Shown here: positions 8,701-19,515 of the stretch, one piece after another | Layout of the letters: each line of letters starts with the position of its first letter | Numbering within the stretch: the first letter of the stretch is position 1 | Assembly (NCBI GenBank): GCA_004335635.1 | Contig: QAXH01006319.1 | Span: 1-20,940, forward strand | DNA length: 20,940 bases | Origin: Chloromonas sp. AAM2 | Taxonomy: Eukaryota > Chlorophyta > Chlorophyceae > Chlamydomonadales > Chlamydomonadaceae | Direction: 5' to 3' | Notes under the pieces: generated by a model | The model's input: the letters and a program-made list of their open reading frames with translations, nothing else | The model's database searches: none | Told to the model about the DNA's origin: nothing | Translations under genes and position numbers: made by a program

Positions 8701-11700
8701 TAGTTGCAGCATTCGCTGCAAGGGTGGTGGTGTGGAGCAGCTGGTCACCTGGCTTGTGAGTCTCAACAGCACGGGCTTGCCACATTTCAGAGCTGACCCA
8801 ATCGATTTTGGCATTCCTCTTCCTTATTTTTGTGTTCATGTTCCACAGATGCCCCGATTGGGGCTGACGCTTGCTTTGTTTGTTTTTGGTTGCCTGGTTG
8901 CAGCGTGTGTCGCTCGAGTTGGGTGGCAACGCCCCGTTGATCGTCTTTGAGGACGCGGACCTGGAGCAGGCAGCCACTGCGGCGGTGGCCAGCGCGCTCA
9001 GGAACGCCGGCCAGACGTGCATCTGCACCAACAGGGTGTTCGTGCACGAAAAGGTGCACGACCAGTTTGCAGGTAAGTTTGGACAGTTCGTTTATTGGGA
9101 AACTATAGTGTGTGGAGCTTGACATGTCTCCAGAATTTCGTGAATTAGACGAGAATGACATATGAGGGTTGACCAGGTGATAAACCAGTATTTCAGGAGG
9201 CGATGTGTCTATCAGATTTACTGCAGTTTATAGCGGCATGTTTTGGTGACATATTGGAAGCTGACGTGTGGGCGGGCCTGGCTCGAGGGACGAGCGTGAA
9301 GGTCACACTCGGAATGCTTCGCCGGTGTGCTGCTCCCAGCGCTAGTCGCCTCGCGTGTGCGCAAGCTGCGGGTGGGCGACGGCCTAGACGTGAGCGTGAC
9401 TCTGGGTCCGCTGATCAGCCCGGGGGGGCTGGACAAGGTGCTGGCGCACGTGACGGATGCGGTGGCTAAAGGAGGCAAGGTGCGGACGCGGGCATTTCCT
9501 AAGTGTTGTCAATCAATTAATTTTGACACCTGAAAAATGTAGGTGGTTTCTCGTAGGATTGTTTTATCCATTTTGTAGGTATCTCGCTCGTTATATGCAT
9601 TTGCAATCTCCACTATATGTTCTGGATGAGAAACGATGAGTGATGCTAACACTGCGCCTGGGAAACATGGCATGCAACAGGACCTTCCTGAAGAGCACCC
9701 TGCCATGCAGCTGACACGTCGCCAGCCAGCGCCAACACACATGCACATGTTCACAGGCCCTGCGCTGAACTGCTAGCACAACAATCCAACGCTGTAACCC
9801 TGCCTGGATGCTTTGGCACTGTGCAAATGTTTTGGTGCATCGTAGTTGGTGGTTGTGAGGCCCAACTGACGTAGTAGCCTGTCATTCATCACTACATTAT
9901 TACATGGCTTTTCATGGTTCAACCCATGGTGGCAGCAAGATACAATATCTGTCCAAGAATAACGCGCCTGACAAATCAACGCATGACAGCTCACTGTCAT
10001 TGTTTGGTGTCAAAGGATCGAGTATCCCGTCATCTTTCAGGTGCTGGAGGGCGGCAACAAGCCCCAGCTGCCCCCTCCACTGGACGGGGGTAACTTCTTT
10101 GAACCCACCGTCATCTCCAACGCAACCATTGACATGTGGGTTCAGCGGACCGGGCCGCTCCTCGAGTTGATCAGGCACAGTGGACAGGGTTACGGTCTTG
10201 TAGATGAGTGGCGCGCATTGCCAAAAGCGTCGGTTAATGCCGCAGCCATGATCGTAAAAGCGCACAAGCACTCTCCGCACAAGCACTGTTCAATACCTGT
10301 TGATTATCATCATCGTGTTAGAAGTCAGCCATATAACGTTGCTCTAGGGTGATGCGCATGCAGGGTTGCTCGCCATGTGCCCATGTGCCTCAGCTCCCAT
10401 GTCCATGCCTTGCTGTCTGCCACAGGCGGTGTTTCAAGGAGGAGACCTTCGGTCCACTGCTCCCCCTGTTCAAGTTTGCCACCGAGAGAGAGGCCGTGCA
10501 GGTGGGGCGATGGCATGGAAGGATGGTATGGAAGGATGGTATGGAGTTCTCAAGGTATTGGTCGTCACATCTGGCTGTTGCTGGTTGCCTCTGGCAATGG
10601 ACGGGATAGTACGGAGAACTGTCAAGGGATGTACTTCAATGTGTGACTTTCGGTTTGCGGTTGCACACAGCGGAGTGGCGCAAGCGTCTGGGCCAGTGTC
10701 GTTGCGCATATTTATGTAAAGATAGTGCAAAACTTACTGCATTAAAGCAAGGGAGCACCCTCCCTGGCATTACTCGCAATCAAGTGCAGGGTGGTGAATC
10801 CGTATGTTATTGCATGTGACATCTGCTTATGGGTCGTTCCAGAATGTGCGCTGGCAGAAGCGCAGAAGGATTGGCACAGTGGTGTCGCACAAGCCTGTCG
10901 AAGATGATGTTACAAGCAAGAACGTACGCTAGCAAGAGTTGCTGGCAAGAGTTGCTGGCAAAAGTTGCTGGCAAGAGTTGAATCAAACGAACTTTAAAGA
11001 ACAAACCATGGACTCACGCCTCGTCTTGTGTTTGCCATTCCTCAGTTGGCCAACACCACAGAGTACGGTCTAGCGGCGTACTTCTTCACCAAGGACCTGG
11101 GCAGGGCCTGGAGGGTGGCGGAGGACTTGGAGTTCGGTGAGTGGGGCACGGGCGTGTGTTCGTGCAAGGGCAACCGCGCACAATAGTGTTGTCTGTGTGT
11201 GGGTCTGTGATATGTAGGGATGCGTGCATGTGAGTCGCACCAACATTACTGTGTGCGTGTGGGTCACAAGAGGAACCTGTGTGGGTCACAAGAGGAACCT
11301 GTGTGGGTCACAAGAGGAACCTGCTAGTAGCTACAGCCTCTTGTGGCCTGTCAGTGGCGCAAGTAGGGCGCGTGAGTTGCCTAGTATTAAAACGACAATG
11401 GCTTGGTGTAAGGTTGCAACCTGGGGTGCACTCTGGAACTGAGGGTGTGGCAGTGGATTGTTTCTGGGAGCAAAAGCAGGGATTGTTGCTGGGGTCCGTC
11501 TTGAAGATGCTATCTGCAGGCAATGTGAGTGGTTACGGATTGAGATTTGAGCTTGAGATGCAAGTACACGCAGATAATTAAGTGTGCTTCATTGCAGATT
11601 CACTGGATCTGATCAGTGACTGGGCGATGTTAGACAGCAAGCAGGTATTGGCAGGTGCCGTGTCTGATACTGATTTACAGCAAAGAAGCCGTCAATGAAT

Positions 11701-12372
11701 GATACGTGTACCCCCCTGACCCACCCTGAGCAAGCCTTGCTTTCCTGAGGAGGGAGTAGGCTGACAGACAAACACAGGCTGAATGGCTGCATCATCTGCC
11801 TTGCTGCAGGTATGGTGGGTCTCAATGAGGTGGGCATCACCAGCGAGGTGGCGCCCTTTGGAGGCGTCAAGCAGAGCGGCCTGGGCAGGGAACAGAGCAA
11901 GTGGGTGGCGGCTGGTGATCAGTACTGCATGCGCACGGCATGTGACGCATGCACAGACCAGTATGGCTTGCTCGTTGGCTTGCGCGCCATGTTTGTGCAC
12001 ATCTGACGTTCCTGAGCAGACCTGCGCTATCATTAAAACATCCCACAGATGTCTTTATACCAAAGATGTGGCATGCACTTTGGGCTGCCTTCACGCTTGT
12101 GTAAATCAATGGTTGTGCTGCTTCATGCAGTTTTTCGGTCAGTGCATGGGCTGGGTGACATCAGCAGTAGGACGCTCGTGCTCAGATATGAAGAAAGCCT
12201 GCATGCACGTGGACGTGCAGCATCGTGTCCATGCTGCGATGCAAAATCAGTTGTTGCTGTGACGAGCTTGCCATGGTGAGCTTGCCTGTTGCATGGTGCC
12301 TGCAGGTATGGCATGGCGGAGTTCCAAGACATTAAATACGTCTGCATGGGAATAAACTACGCAAGCGACTGA
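5795..12372 (+). CDS. ALDH5F1: Succinate-semialdehyde dehydrogenase, probably mitochondrial (ALDH5 family)
   Basis: Oxidises succinic semialdehyde to succinate with NAD(P)+, the last step of the GABA shunt, normally in mitochondria. Exons: 5795-6043, 6582-6727, 7023-7124, 7339-7441, 7765-7975, 8337-8437, 8904-9072, 9340-9479, 10041-10135, 10426-10501, 11046-11136, 11810-11900, 12306-12372. They total 1641 nt, 546 residues, with all phases consistent. The ATG follows an in-frame TAA. The first 21 residues are basic, hydroxylated and free of acidic residues, like a mitochondrial presequence; a second Met (M22, 5858) could give an unprocessed form. ALDH landmarks: ITPWNFP with Asn211, Lys234 in [14 protein letters not shown] (285-293), Glu309 in LELGG, catalytic Cys343 in GQTCIC, EETFGP (444-449) and [14 protein letters not shown]. 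The WFAEECKRV and [13 protein letters not shown] segments and the CxC pair fit ALDH5 better than other ALDH classes. Length is that of plant SSADH precursors. The gene symbol is by family similarity. Confidence 0.93.
6430..6487 (+). other. Purine-rich tract in SSADH intron 1
   Basis: About 58 bases are almost only A and G with scattered C (aaacgaaagaaacaaagaaa, then gaagc, ggaaagacaggaag). It lies in the first intron, roughly 90 bases before the exon 2 acceptor at 6581. It may be only low-complexity sequence. A splicing-enhancer or unusual-structure role is possible but not shown. Confidence 0.5.
9883..9930 (+). repeat. Short dispersed intron repeat, copy 1
   Basis: The words cattcatcactacattatta and catggcttttcatggttcaa followed by cccatggt lie in SSADH intron 8. 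They match 14031-14070 in eIF2A intron 2 in the same orientation, with about four substitutions and an 8-base length difference in the ttatta part. Two introns of unrelated genes sharing this suggests a degraded mobile or satellite-like sequence. Confidence 0.7.
10515..10545 (+). repeat. 13-base tandem repeat at the start of SSADH intron 10
   Basis: The unit atggaaggatggt occurs about 2.4 times in tandem, starting 13 bases after the exon 10 donor at 10502. Confidence 0.8.
10932..10980 (+). repeat. 13-base minisatellite in SSADH intron 10
   Basis: The unit gcaagagttgctg is repeated about 3.8 times with one substitution in the third unit. It ends 65 bases before the exon 11 acceptor at 11045. 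Confidence 0.9.
11257..11322 (+). repeat. 22-base minisatellite in SSADH intron 11
   Basis: Three exact tandem copies of a 22-base unit (gtgtgggtcacaagaggaac plus ct) lie in intron 11. The exactness points to recent expansion. Confidence 0.95.
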
Positions 12373-12476
12373 GAATTAGATCAGGCTCAGCACTTGAAGT
12401 TGCCATGGCCACGCTGCGCAGCAATCTTGCCACAGCCCAGGGGATGTAGTGCAGACCAATTGACGATGACGCTCTC

Positions 12477-12502
12477 AAGGCTGCAACGCAAGGCTGCAAC
12501 GC
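12477..12502 (+). repeat. 13-base tandem duplication downstream of SSADH
   Basis: The unit aaggctgcaacgc occurs twice head to tail, about 105 bases after the SSADH stop codon. Confidence 0.8.
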
Positions 12503-12615
12503 TCTGCGCACGAACCGGAGACGACGAAAGGTTTTAGCCAGAAGATGAAAGATGAGTAAAGCAAGATCATGGAAGAAAAAAAGATTCGTAGGGGCTGGTA
12601 CTCACCTGGTACTCC

Positions 12616-12640
12616 AGGAATTGTCCCAGAACTGACAAAC
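12616..12640 (+). repeat. Short dispersed word shared with 1661-1685
   Basis: The 25 bases beginning aggaattgtcccagaactg match 1661-1685 with one difference, in the same orientation. Both can be read as Gly-Ile-Val-Pro-Glu-Leu. The core tgtcccagaa also occurs on the minus strand in both copies of the flanking element repeat (about 137-152 and 20246-20261). Confidence 0.6.
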
Positions 12641-13642
12641 ACCTTTCTGGGTTTGTTAGGTTGCTGTCTGAACTTGCTGTGTACAGAGACATACGAGGGT
12701 GTTGAGGGACAAAGCCGCGAGGTGGAAGTCAGACCTTTGGTTGAAGGCAAGCTAAATATTGTGTGCTAGTCACGGCTGGATGTTCGACACTGGACGTATG
12801 TGCACTGTGCGTTCAGCTTCTGCTACGTAGTTGCTTTACAAGGAGGGAGTGCACACCATGAAGCACGTCCACGCAAATGATTCGATGCTGCGGGTATCGA
12901 CCAACCATTTGCTCCCTGTACCCCCAGTGGTAGCTAACACAGCTTTTGTGCTGGGTTTTGTTTTGTGAGTGTGGCTGGGCATCCAATCTCTTTGATGCAT
13001 CCTTCATGCTGCATTGAGCTCAGCTAGCACATCAGCAGAGAGGAAATGTGTGCATGTGCTCGTGGATGGGGGCATGAAATGCAAGATCCAGTGCCCTGGT
13101 GTATGCGATGCCTCATCAAGACTTTGGCATGACGGTGGTGCTCGTATCAGGGCCACGCCAGGCATATCGCGTTTTCACGCATTTGGAATGCAGCCAGGGC
13201 GGGTTAGGGTAAGGACACGGCTGTACGATCCGGTGATTGCCTTGTCTTGACCATCACTCCAGCACTGCTGGTCAATACAGATGGGACTGTGCGGTTCAAA
13301 AACACCAACTCTGGCTCACAAGTCAATGGCTGAGCACCATTCGAGCCCAATCTGTCGGGGGTGACTGACACGAATCAATTGTAATGCAAGTCAAGCGCGC
13401 ACCACGAGCGCTTCATTTTGCCGTGTCAATGTTGGTGTGTGATGTCTTGTTAATAAGCAACAAAACCAAGCAATCAGCATCTGGACTCCTGTCGAGTTTC
13501 AATTGTAACAAGATATAACAGACAGAGTTTTTAAAATTGGATCCAGCAACCGACGTAGGCCATGCAGGGCGCACGTGGCCGGATGGAGCCGAATGCTGGA
13601 GCGGCTGCCGAATCAGCGAATCGTCAATCGTGGTGTTTAAAG

Positions 13643-16600
13643 ATGTCGGCTCCCAAGTTTCTTGCTCGAGGTGTGGGCAAGGTTGCTCTGCACCCTTCGG
13701 ATGCACAGGAGCCTCTATGGACGTAAGTGATACTGGGCGTGAAATGACAACTGGCATCAGCATCCTAGTCGTGATGGGATTCACTTGCATTGTGCCCACA
13801 GCACGGAGGCCGCAACTGCCTTCATCGTCGCTGCTGACGGCTCGCGCGTGTACGTGACCACACCCAACGCTGTAGATGTTTACAGCACGCAAGCGCCATT
13901 CCAGCAGGTACTGCAGCCTTCCATGATCGCATGCATGCACACCGCCCCATGCTGCGCCTCCCATGCGTGCATAACACGGGGAGACAGAGCTGACCGCATC
14001 GCATTGTTCATGCATGGTAGTGGTCATCATCATTCATCATTACATAGCTTCTCATGGTTCAACCCACGGTACCGCAGGACCAACCAGCTAGGCGCTCAGC
14101 AGCAGCCAACATCACCATTCTAAACAAAGCATGGGCATGATGCCCCAAAAAGTCAAGCACACGCAAGGTTCAGGGTCCTCTGGAAGGTCTGTTTCAGAGC
14201 CAAAAAAGGGGCAAAGCGGTTGCTGAGTAGGCAATGCCCAGTCATTGCCCTCTGCCCCCTTGCATTGCAAGTGATGTGTTTCCAGCAATCCCTAACAGAG
14301 CGCGTACCACATTGCATGGTAGGCATGCAAACATGCAGCATGCAGATGCATGTGGGTGCCCGCATAGTGGTTCGCTGTTTTGGTAGTGGAATAGGAGACC
14401 AAAGCGTACAGGGCGGAGGCGTGGACCCTCGCCGAGCATGCAGAGCATGACTCATCAAGTGGAATCCAGAATGGCAACTTCAACGATGTAACCTCCATCA
14501 CAGCCAGGGCGCTCACTCAATGTCGGGCAGCACTCAATGACATGCGTGTTAGGACAACCCTTAGCAACCAGTACAGGTGTCACTGAGCCCGCTGATCACC
14601 TCGCACAGTCAGAAACGTTTGACTCTCAAGGAACTACCTCAACAGCTGTATTTTGAGACTGAGACTGTGATTGCTGCCTGCCTGCCTGCCAAACTGCAGC
14701 TTGGCAGTGTTCCAGAGCCTGGTGTGGTGCTCACCGCCCTGAGCCCGGCAGGGCAGTACCTAATCACGGTGCAAAAGCCTATGAAGGGGCCCACTGGAGA
14801 GCCTGTCAAGAACCTCAAGGTGTGAAGGTCATAGATGGGAGGGGACGTAGCGGCGCCACCGGCATCAAAAGCACACGAAGCAATGGTGGCGTCCGCATGA
14901 GCAGGCAGCTGTTCTTTCAGCCTTGACGGTCGACTTTGTGCAACTGTGCAACCTTGGGATTGTTCAGCCTGTGTCAACGTCTGCTGTACATCACCTATGT
15001 CATCAGCAGCTACCCATATCTGGTAGAGACATACACCTGTGTGCAGTCACGCTGCCCAACCACGTGACCTCGGTCGCTTGAAACGCCTGGTGGTTCAGGT
15101 GTGGCAGCTGTCTACCCTGGGCCTCGTGTTCAGCTACACGCTCAAGACAGTGAGCAAGGATGCATGGCCCGCCCTTAGCTGGACCAGCGATGATAGCGCC
15201 TTCGCAGTAGCCATGCCCAACGCAGCGCATGTCTTCAGCGCACAGGACAACTTTGCAAGTGAGCCAAGGGCAAGGGCAGGAGATGCAAGCATGCAGACAG
15301 GGAAAAGCCTGTGGTGGTTGATTAGTTGATCAATGGTTTGGCCTGGCGATTGGTAAAGAGGCAACTAGATTCCACGATGGACATCAGCAAGGAAGTGAAC
15401 GTCTGGTTGAGGCAGCTGGATGTGGTGAAGGTGGCGCTTGCAGTGTGCCACTGGCGTAGGCCAGCCTCCTCTAGGCCCACGCCGCATGTGGTCTGAGCAG
15501 TGAGGATTGAAGGTCAGGTTGGCACTGCTCAGGGCGTGTGCAGGCGGCGCTTGCCACTTTACAACTGGCCTGCGGCTAGCTTGCATACAGGATAATGACC
15601 CACACACACATAGAGCACTGTCAAGGCCAGCTGCAACATGAGCATTGTCCACCGAAGACAATGTGACACTGTCAAATCAATTTTTGAAGCCAGGTTCCAG
15701 TTGAAGCAGCATAGACCGTCACCTTGGCTGCCCCCCCTCCCCGCAGCGTTCACCAAGGTCGCCATTAAGGGGCTGGCCTCCCTCGCGCTGTGCCCCACCT
15801 CAGTCCACGGGCGGCTGGTGGCCGGATTCATACCCGAGGCCAAGGGCTCGCCCGCCAGTGCGGGACTGTATGACGCGGCCAAGGCGGGGGAGCCACAGCC
15901 GCGTGTAAAGAAATCATTTTTCCGCACGCAAGGTGGGCTGGAGCTGCGAGGGGTGGAGAGAAGGACAGGCGGCAGGTTCCGAGATGTGTGGGAGTCAGCT
16001 CTCACTCAATTCTGGCGCACCTTGCACCTCAAGTGCACTCATCATTTCTCACTTGTCCAGGGCCTTGATTTGTTCACCCTGCGTTCACCAACCAAGCCTG
16101 GACAAAACATCGACGAACTGTTAATCATGTGCTCCGACACTTCACTCCGCACCACCCGTTCATACCACCCCAGCACAATCAAACCATGCTGCTTTCATCA
16201 CCCAGAAGTGCCAAGGGCTGCCGCTGCACTCGTCATCTCCCACCCATCCAATATCTAATCATTGTGATGCATCCTGCTTTCAGCAAGCCAGTGCACTTCA
16301 TCAAAAGTGCCTGCTCATGTTTTCGCACGCGCATTCCTTCTGCTGCTGCCCCCCCCGTTCCTTCAGGCGCCAAGTTGACCTGGAATGCCCCGGGCACTGC
16401 CCTGCTAGTCATGTCCTTCGCGGACTTCGACGTGACCAATCAGAGCTACTACGGCGAACAGAAGCTACACTACCTGCCTGCAGATGCGGCCAAGGCAGAC
16501 GCAGGTAACGAGCAACTCACACACGAGCCGATGTCCAAACCAAAGATGCTAGGTGGGGTTTGAGCGGCAGACAGTTGACGGGCGTTGATCCAGGTAGCCC

Positions 16601-19248
16601 AACCAACCAAGGTCCTGTCCTAGGCAGATACAAAAGGCAACAAAGGTGTTGTTTGCGGGGAGCGTTGATCACAAACTAAGGTTAAAACACAGCACCAGGT
16701 GTCGAGCAGAAGCAAATTACACAAAGTTAGCAGGTGTTGGTCGAACGAGGAGTTGGTACCGGCTGTTACTTACCACAGCACCAAGCCGTGCAGTAGCTTC
16801 CGGCATATCAGCTGGCACCGCATGGACCTCTGGCTGAGCATAGCCTTCACAATGCTCCGCTGGCCTTGATTTACACCCGTTCAACAGTCTCCGACGCGCA
16901 TCCACCGCACGAGTGGTCTGCTTGAGTTGCTGCAAACATTCACACAAACAAACCTACACTTCAACATTGGCTGGTGTTCTAGAATTGGGTCACGAAATGT
17001 CTTGGATGAGGGCCTGCATGCAAGTCCAGTTTTGGACTCCCCTTCGTCATTGGCTGGGACAACCGGGCCACAAGGCCGCTGTACGGGCTTGCATGCCCAG
17101 GCTGCCTAGCATGCCTCCTCAGGCCTTCCTCGGCTGCCATGATTCTGTCACTGCAGCCACCACAGTTCCTCTGCCCAAGGAGGGGCCGGTGCACGACGTG
17201 CAGTGGTCGCCAGCGGGCGACTTCTTCCTTACGGTGGCGGGCTTCATGCCAGCTAAGGTGGGTTGCAGGGCGCGCAAGGGAGGCAAACAGGTTCTGAGTG
17301 TGCAGCGTATGGCTCAGCAGCTGGCTCAGCAGAGGGACAGGGTGCAGGGCTCGGCTAAAACGGCACTGGATGCTCGGGTCTTGTCAGAATCAACTTGTTA
17401 CCCACAGATGCTGGAAATCAATTCTGTAGGCATGTGCGGGGTGGCACGTTCTGTCTGAAGGCTGCCCTTGGTTGAACCTACTTACGACCTCCCAAATCAG
17501 AACTGGTTGTTGTCGCAGCCACCAGGGCTCAGCAATCTCGTAGGTTACAGACTTGACTTCCTTGGCCTGCCTGAACAACCCTCTGTGTCTGACCTGCAGG
17601 CGACCCTGTGGGACGCAAACTGTCGACCCATCTTCGACTTTGGCAGCGGCCCGTACAACATGGTGCGATGGAACCCCTTCGGACGCTTCATTGCGCTGGC
17701 GGGCTTTGGCAACCTACCCGGTGAGGCCACGCACCTACCTGTCAGATGCACATGTACATGGCTGCTGTGCGTGAGGATGAAGAGAGCATCAACTGCATTC
17801 CAAGCCTTGCTGTCAGCTCCTGTCCAGTTGCATGCCGTGCCATGTCAGCCCAGCATGCTGTTGTTGAAATTAGCCAACAGCGTTGCATTCATGCGGCCCT
17901 CGTCCTTACGCTGTACAGCTTCACCAGCACTTGACTGCTTGTTGGCTCCTCACGCGGTCAGGCAGGCTGTGTGCTGTCCTCAGTGACGCACAGATAAGCA
18001 CCAGCGTACCATCGCAATCCCATGGCATCCATTGCCAGCAATGCATGTCGGGAGCATACTGTGCCCTGCCAGGAAAGCTCAGTTACAGTATTTATGTTTG
18101 TTCCCGTGATCCTTGTCAGGTGATATCTTGTTCTTCGACAAGAAGGCAAGCGGCACGTGCAAGCAAATGGGCGCCACCCGACTCCCCGCCGTCACCGCTG
18201 AATGGTCCCCCGACGGTCGCCACCTGCTCACCGCAACCACCGCCCCACGCCTGCGTGTTGACAACAAGGCGCAAGTGCTCTCTTACACTGGCGCGCTTGT
18301 CAACACGGTCCCGTTTGATGTGCTTTTTGAGGCCGCTTGGTTGCCGTGTCCGCCAGGCACGTTCGAGCATCGTGCGCCGTCGCCCGAGCGGTTGACTGCA
18401 GCCGCACCGGCCATAGCAGGAGCGGGCAGCGGCCGGAGCGCGGCCGCAGCTATGCTAGCGGCAAAGCCCGCAGGGTATGTGCCTCCGCATCAGCGGGGTG
18501 CAGGGGGCGCCTCGGCCGTTGCGCCAAGCTTCTCCCTCGGCTTTGATGCCACTGACAAGGGCGGGAAGATCGGGGCGAACGCGCAGTCAGCTGTGGCTGC
18601 GGCTTCGGCCAGCCGCCGCGCCGTGCCGGGGTTCGAATTCGTGGATGTCAAGGCTGCGTCGAAGAACGCGAAGAAGCGGGGGAAAAAGAAGTTATCTGAC
18701 GGGACAAACGGAGCGGCGGCGGACGGTGCCGGGAGTGAAGACGAGGCAGCAGCAACGTCACAGCAGCCGGCGGGCGGGCAGGACGGGGCGAGTGTGCAGG
18801 GAGCGGCGGAGCCGAATGCGGCAGGCGCAGAGGAAGGGGAGGGCGGGGATGTGGGCAAGCGGATCCGTGCAGTGCAGAAGAAGCTGAAGCAGGTCAGCCA
18901 GCTGAAGGAGAAGCTGGCGAAGGAAGGTATGAGCAGAGGCAAGGTTTCTGAGTCAGCAGTATGCCTCACAGTATGTGTGCAGGGCAAACGCCCTTCAAAA
19001 GTGTGACAAGCGTCTGTTTCCATAAGTTCAGCACATTCTCTCGCTGTGACAGGGGCCAGGTTGTTTCTAGGCTTGAGCTGTACGTGTATGGTAGGGAGGC
19101 AGCAACAAATCTACCTATGCTGACAGCACTCGTGACGATGTTGCACTGTTGTGCAGGCCAGCAAGCGCTCTTGCCCGAGCAGCTTCAGAAGCTACAGAGC
19201 GAGACTGCGTTGATAGCAGAACTCAAGGCTCTGGGCGTCAACCCCTGA
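13643..19248 (+). CDS. EIF2A: Eukaryotic translation initiation factor 2A (eIF2A)
   Basis: A cytosolic WD-repeat (beta-propeller) initiation factor that can deliver initiator tRNA in a GTP-independent, non-eIF2 manner. Exons: 13643-13722, 13802-13907, 14700-14819, 15099-15258, 15747-15932, 16367-16504, 17157-17257, 17600-17720, 18120-18926, 19157-19248. They total 1911 nt, 636 residues; the human protein has 585. Hallmarks: QSYYGEQKLHYL (243-254), KEGPVHDVQWSP (271-282), GFMPAK (292-297), FGSGPYNMVRWNP (311-323), LAGFGNLPG (330-338) and EWSPDGRHLLTATTAPRL (365-382). The large exon 9 continues into an Ala/Gly-rich linker with GYVPPHQR, which matches the family's YRPP-type motif. A Lys-rich helix and a C-terminal coiled coil follow (KRIRAVQKKLKQVSQLKEKL, then the QKLQSETALIAEL end in exon 10), as in other eIF2As. 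The chosen ATG fits the family start (PKFLARG). In-frame ATGs at 13562 and 13583 could add 27 or 20 residues. Confidence 0.92.
14031..14070 (+). repeat. Short dispersed intron repeat, copy 2
   Basis: It lies in eIF2A intron 2 and matches 9883-9930 in SSADH intron 8, sharing the core tctcatggttcaaccca with one mismatch. It has the same orientation relative to the host genes. Confidence 0.7.
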
Positions 19249-19515
19249 TGCACACTAGGACAGCCAGCCAGCGGCTACGGAGAGTAACGGTTGGGGCCTT
19301 CCTTAAGCACTCTGTTCTCTCGCTTTGCCAGATGACCAATGACTGCTAATGTGTTCTGCAGAACGTCAGTAAACAGAGAATATGCCAAGCAAACGTGAGG
19401 TGCTCAGGTGTGTTTCGTCCCCTGGTCGGTTTGCAAAGGCGCAGTCTTTGTATCTGAATGGACTGATCTTAATGGATACACCGCTGCTGCAGTAGTTGAA
19501 AGTCCTTAGCACAAG
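19249..19515. other. eIF2A 3' flank
   Basis: No coding evidence. It holds the presumed eIF2A 3' UTR and transcription end, then the boundary with minus-strand element-like sequence that ends at 19516. I see no clear polyadenylation signal. Confidence 0.5.

Larger units (their letters stand above)
12373..13642. other. Intergenic region between SSADH and eIF2A genes
   Basis: No gene is recognised. It holds the SSADH 3' end and the eIF2A promoter. A 13-base unit, aaggctgcaacgc, is duplicated in tandem at 12477-12502. At 12616-12640 there is a 25-base match (24 identical) to 1661-1685. Open frames of 60-90 codons on both strands here show no family motif. From 13562 the sequence is open in frame with the eIF2A start. 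Confidence 0.5.

Noticed and set aside
8525..9031. A 168-codon minus-strand open frame over SSADH intron 6 and exon 7
   Set aside because: Exon 7 on the plus strand carries the catalytic ALDH motif. The antisense frame is a shadow with no family features.
9340..9345. Starting SSADH exon 8 after the second acceptor, at 9346
   Set aside because: It is in frame but gives a helix two residues shorter than the family. The first acceptor restores the exact length, so it was used in the model.
10136..10140. Ending SSADH exon 9 after tgg (10138) instead of at 10135
   Set aside because: That would put exon 10 out of frame. The donor gtgggt at 10136 gives [12 protein letters not shown], which matches the family.
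11257..11322. A CRISPR-like array
   Set aside because: The three units are directly adjacent with no spacers, inside a eukaryotic intron. It is a minisatellite.
12123..12347. Open frames on both strands inside SSADH introns (for example here and at 9591-9779)
   Set aside because: They have no motifs and show no conservation visible in the window. They lie between exons that join cleanly.
18490..19023. A 177-codon open frame antisense to eIF2A exon 9
   Set aside because: Exon 9 is GC-rich and Ala/Lys-rich, so its complement stays open and reads as Ser/Pro/Phe low complexity. The sense strand carries the eIF2A motifs.
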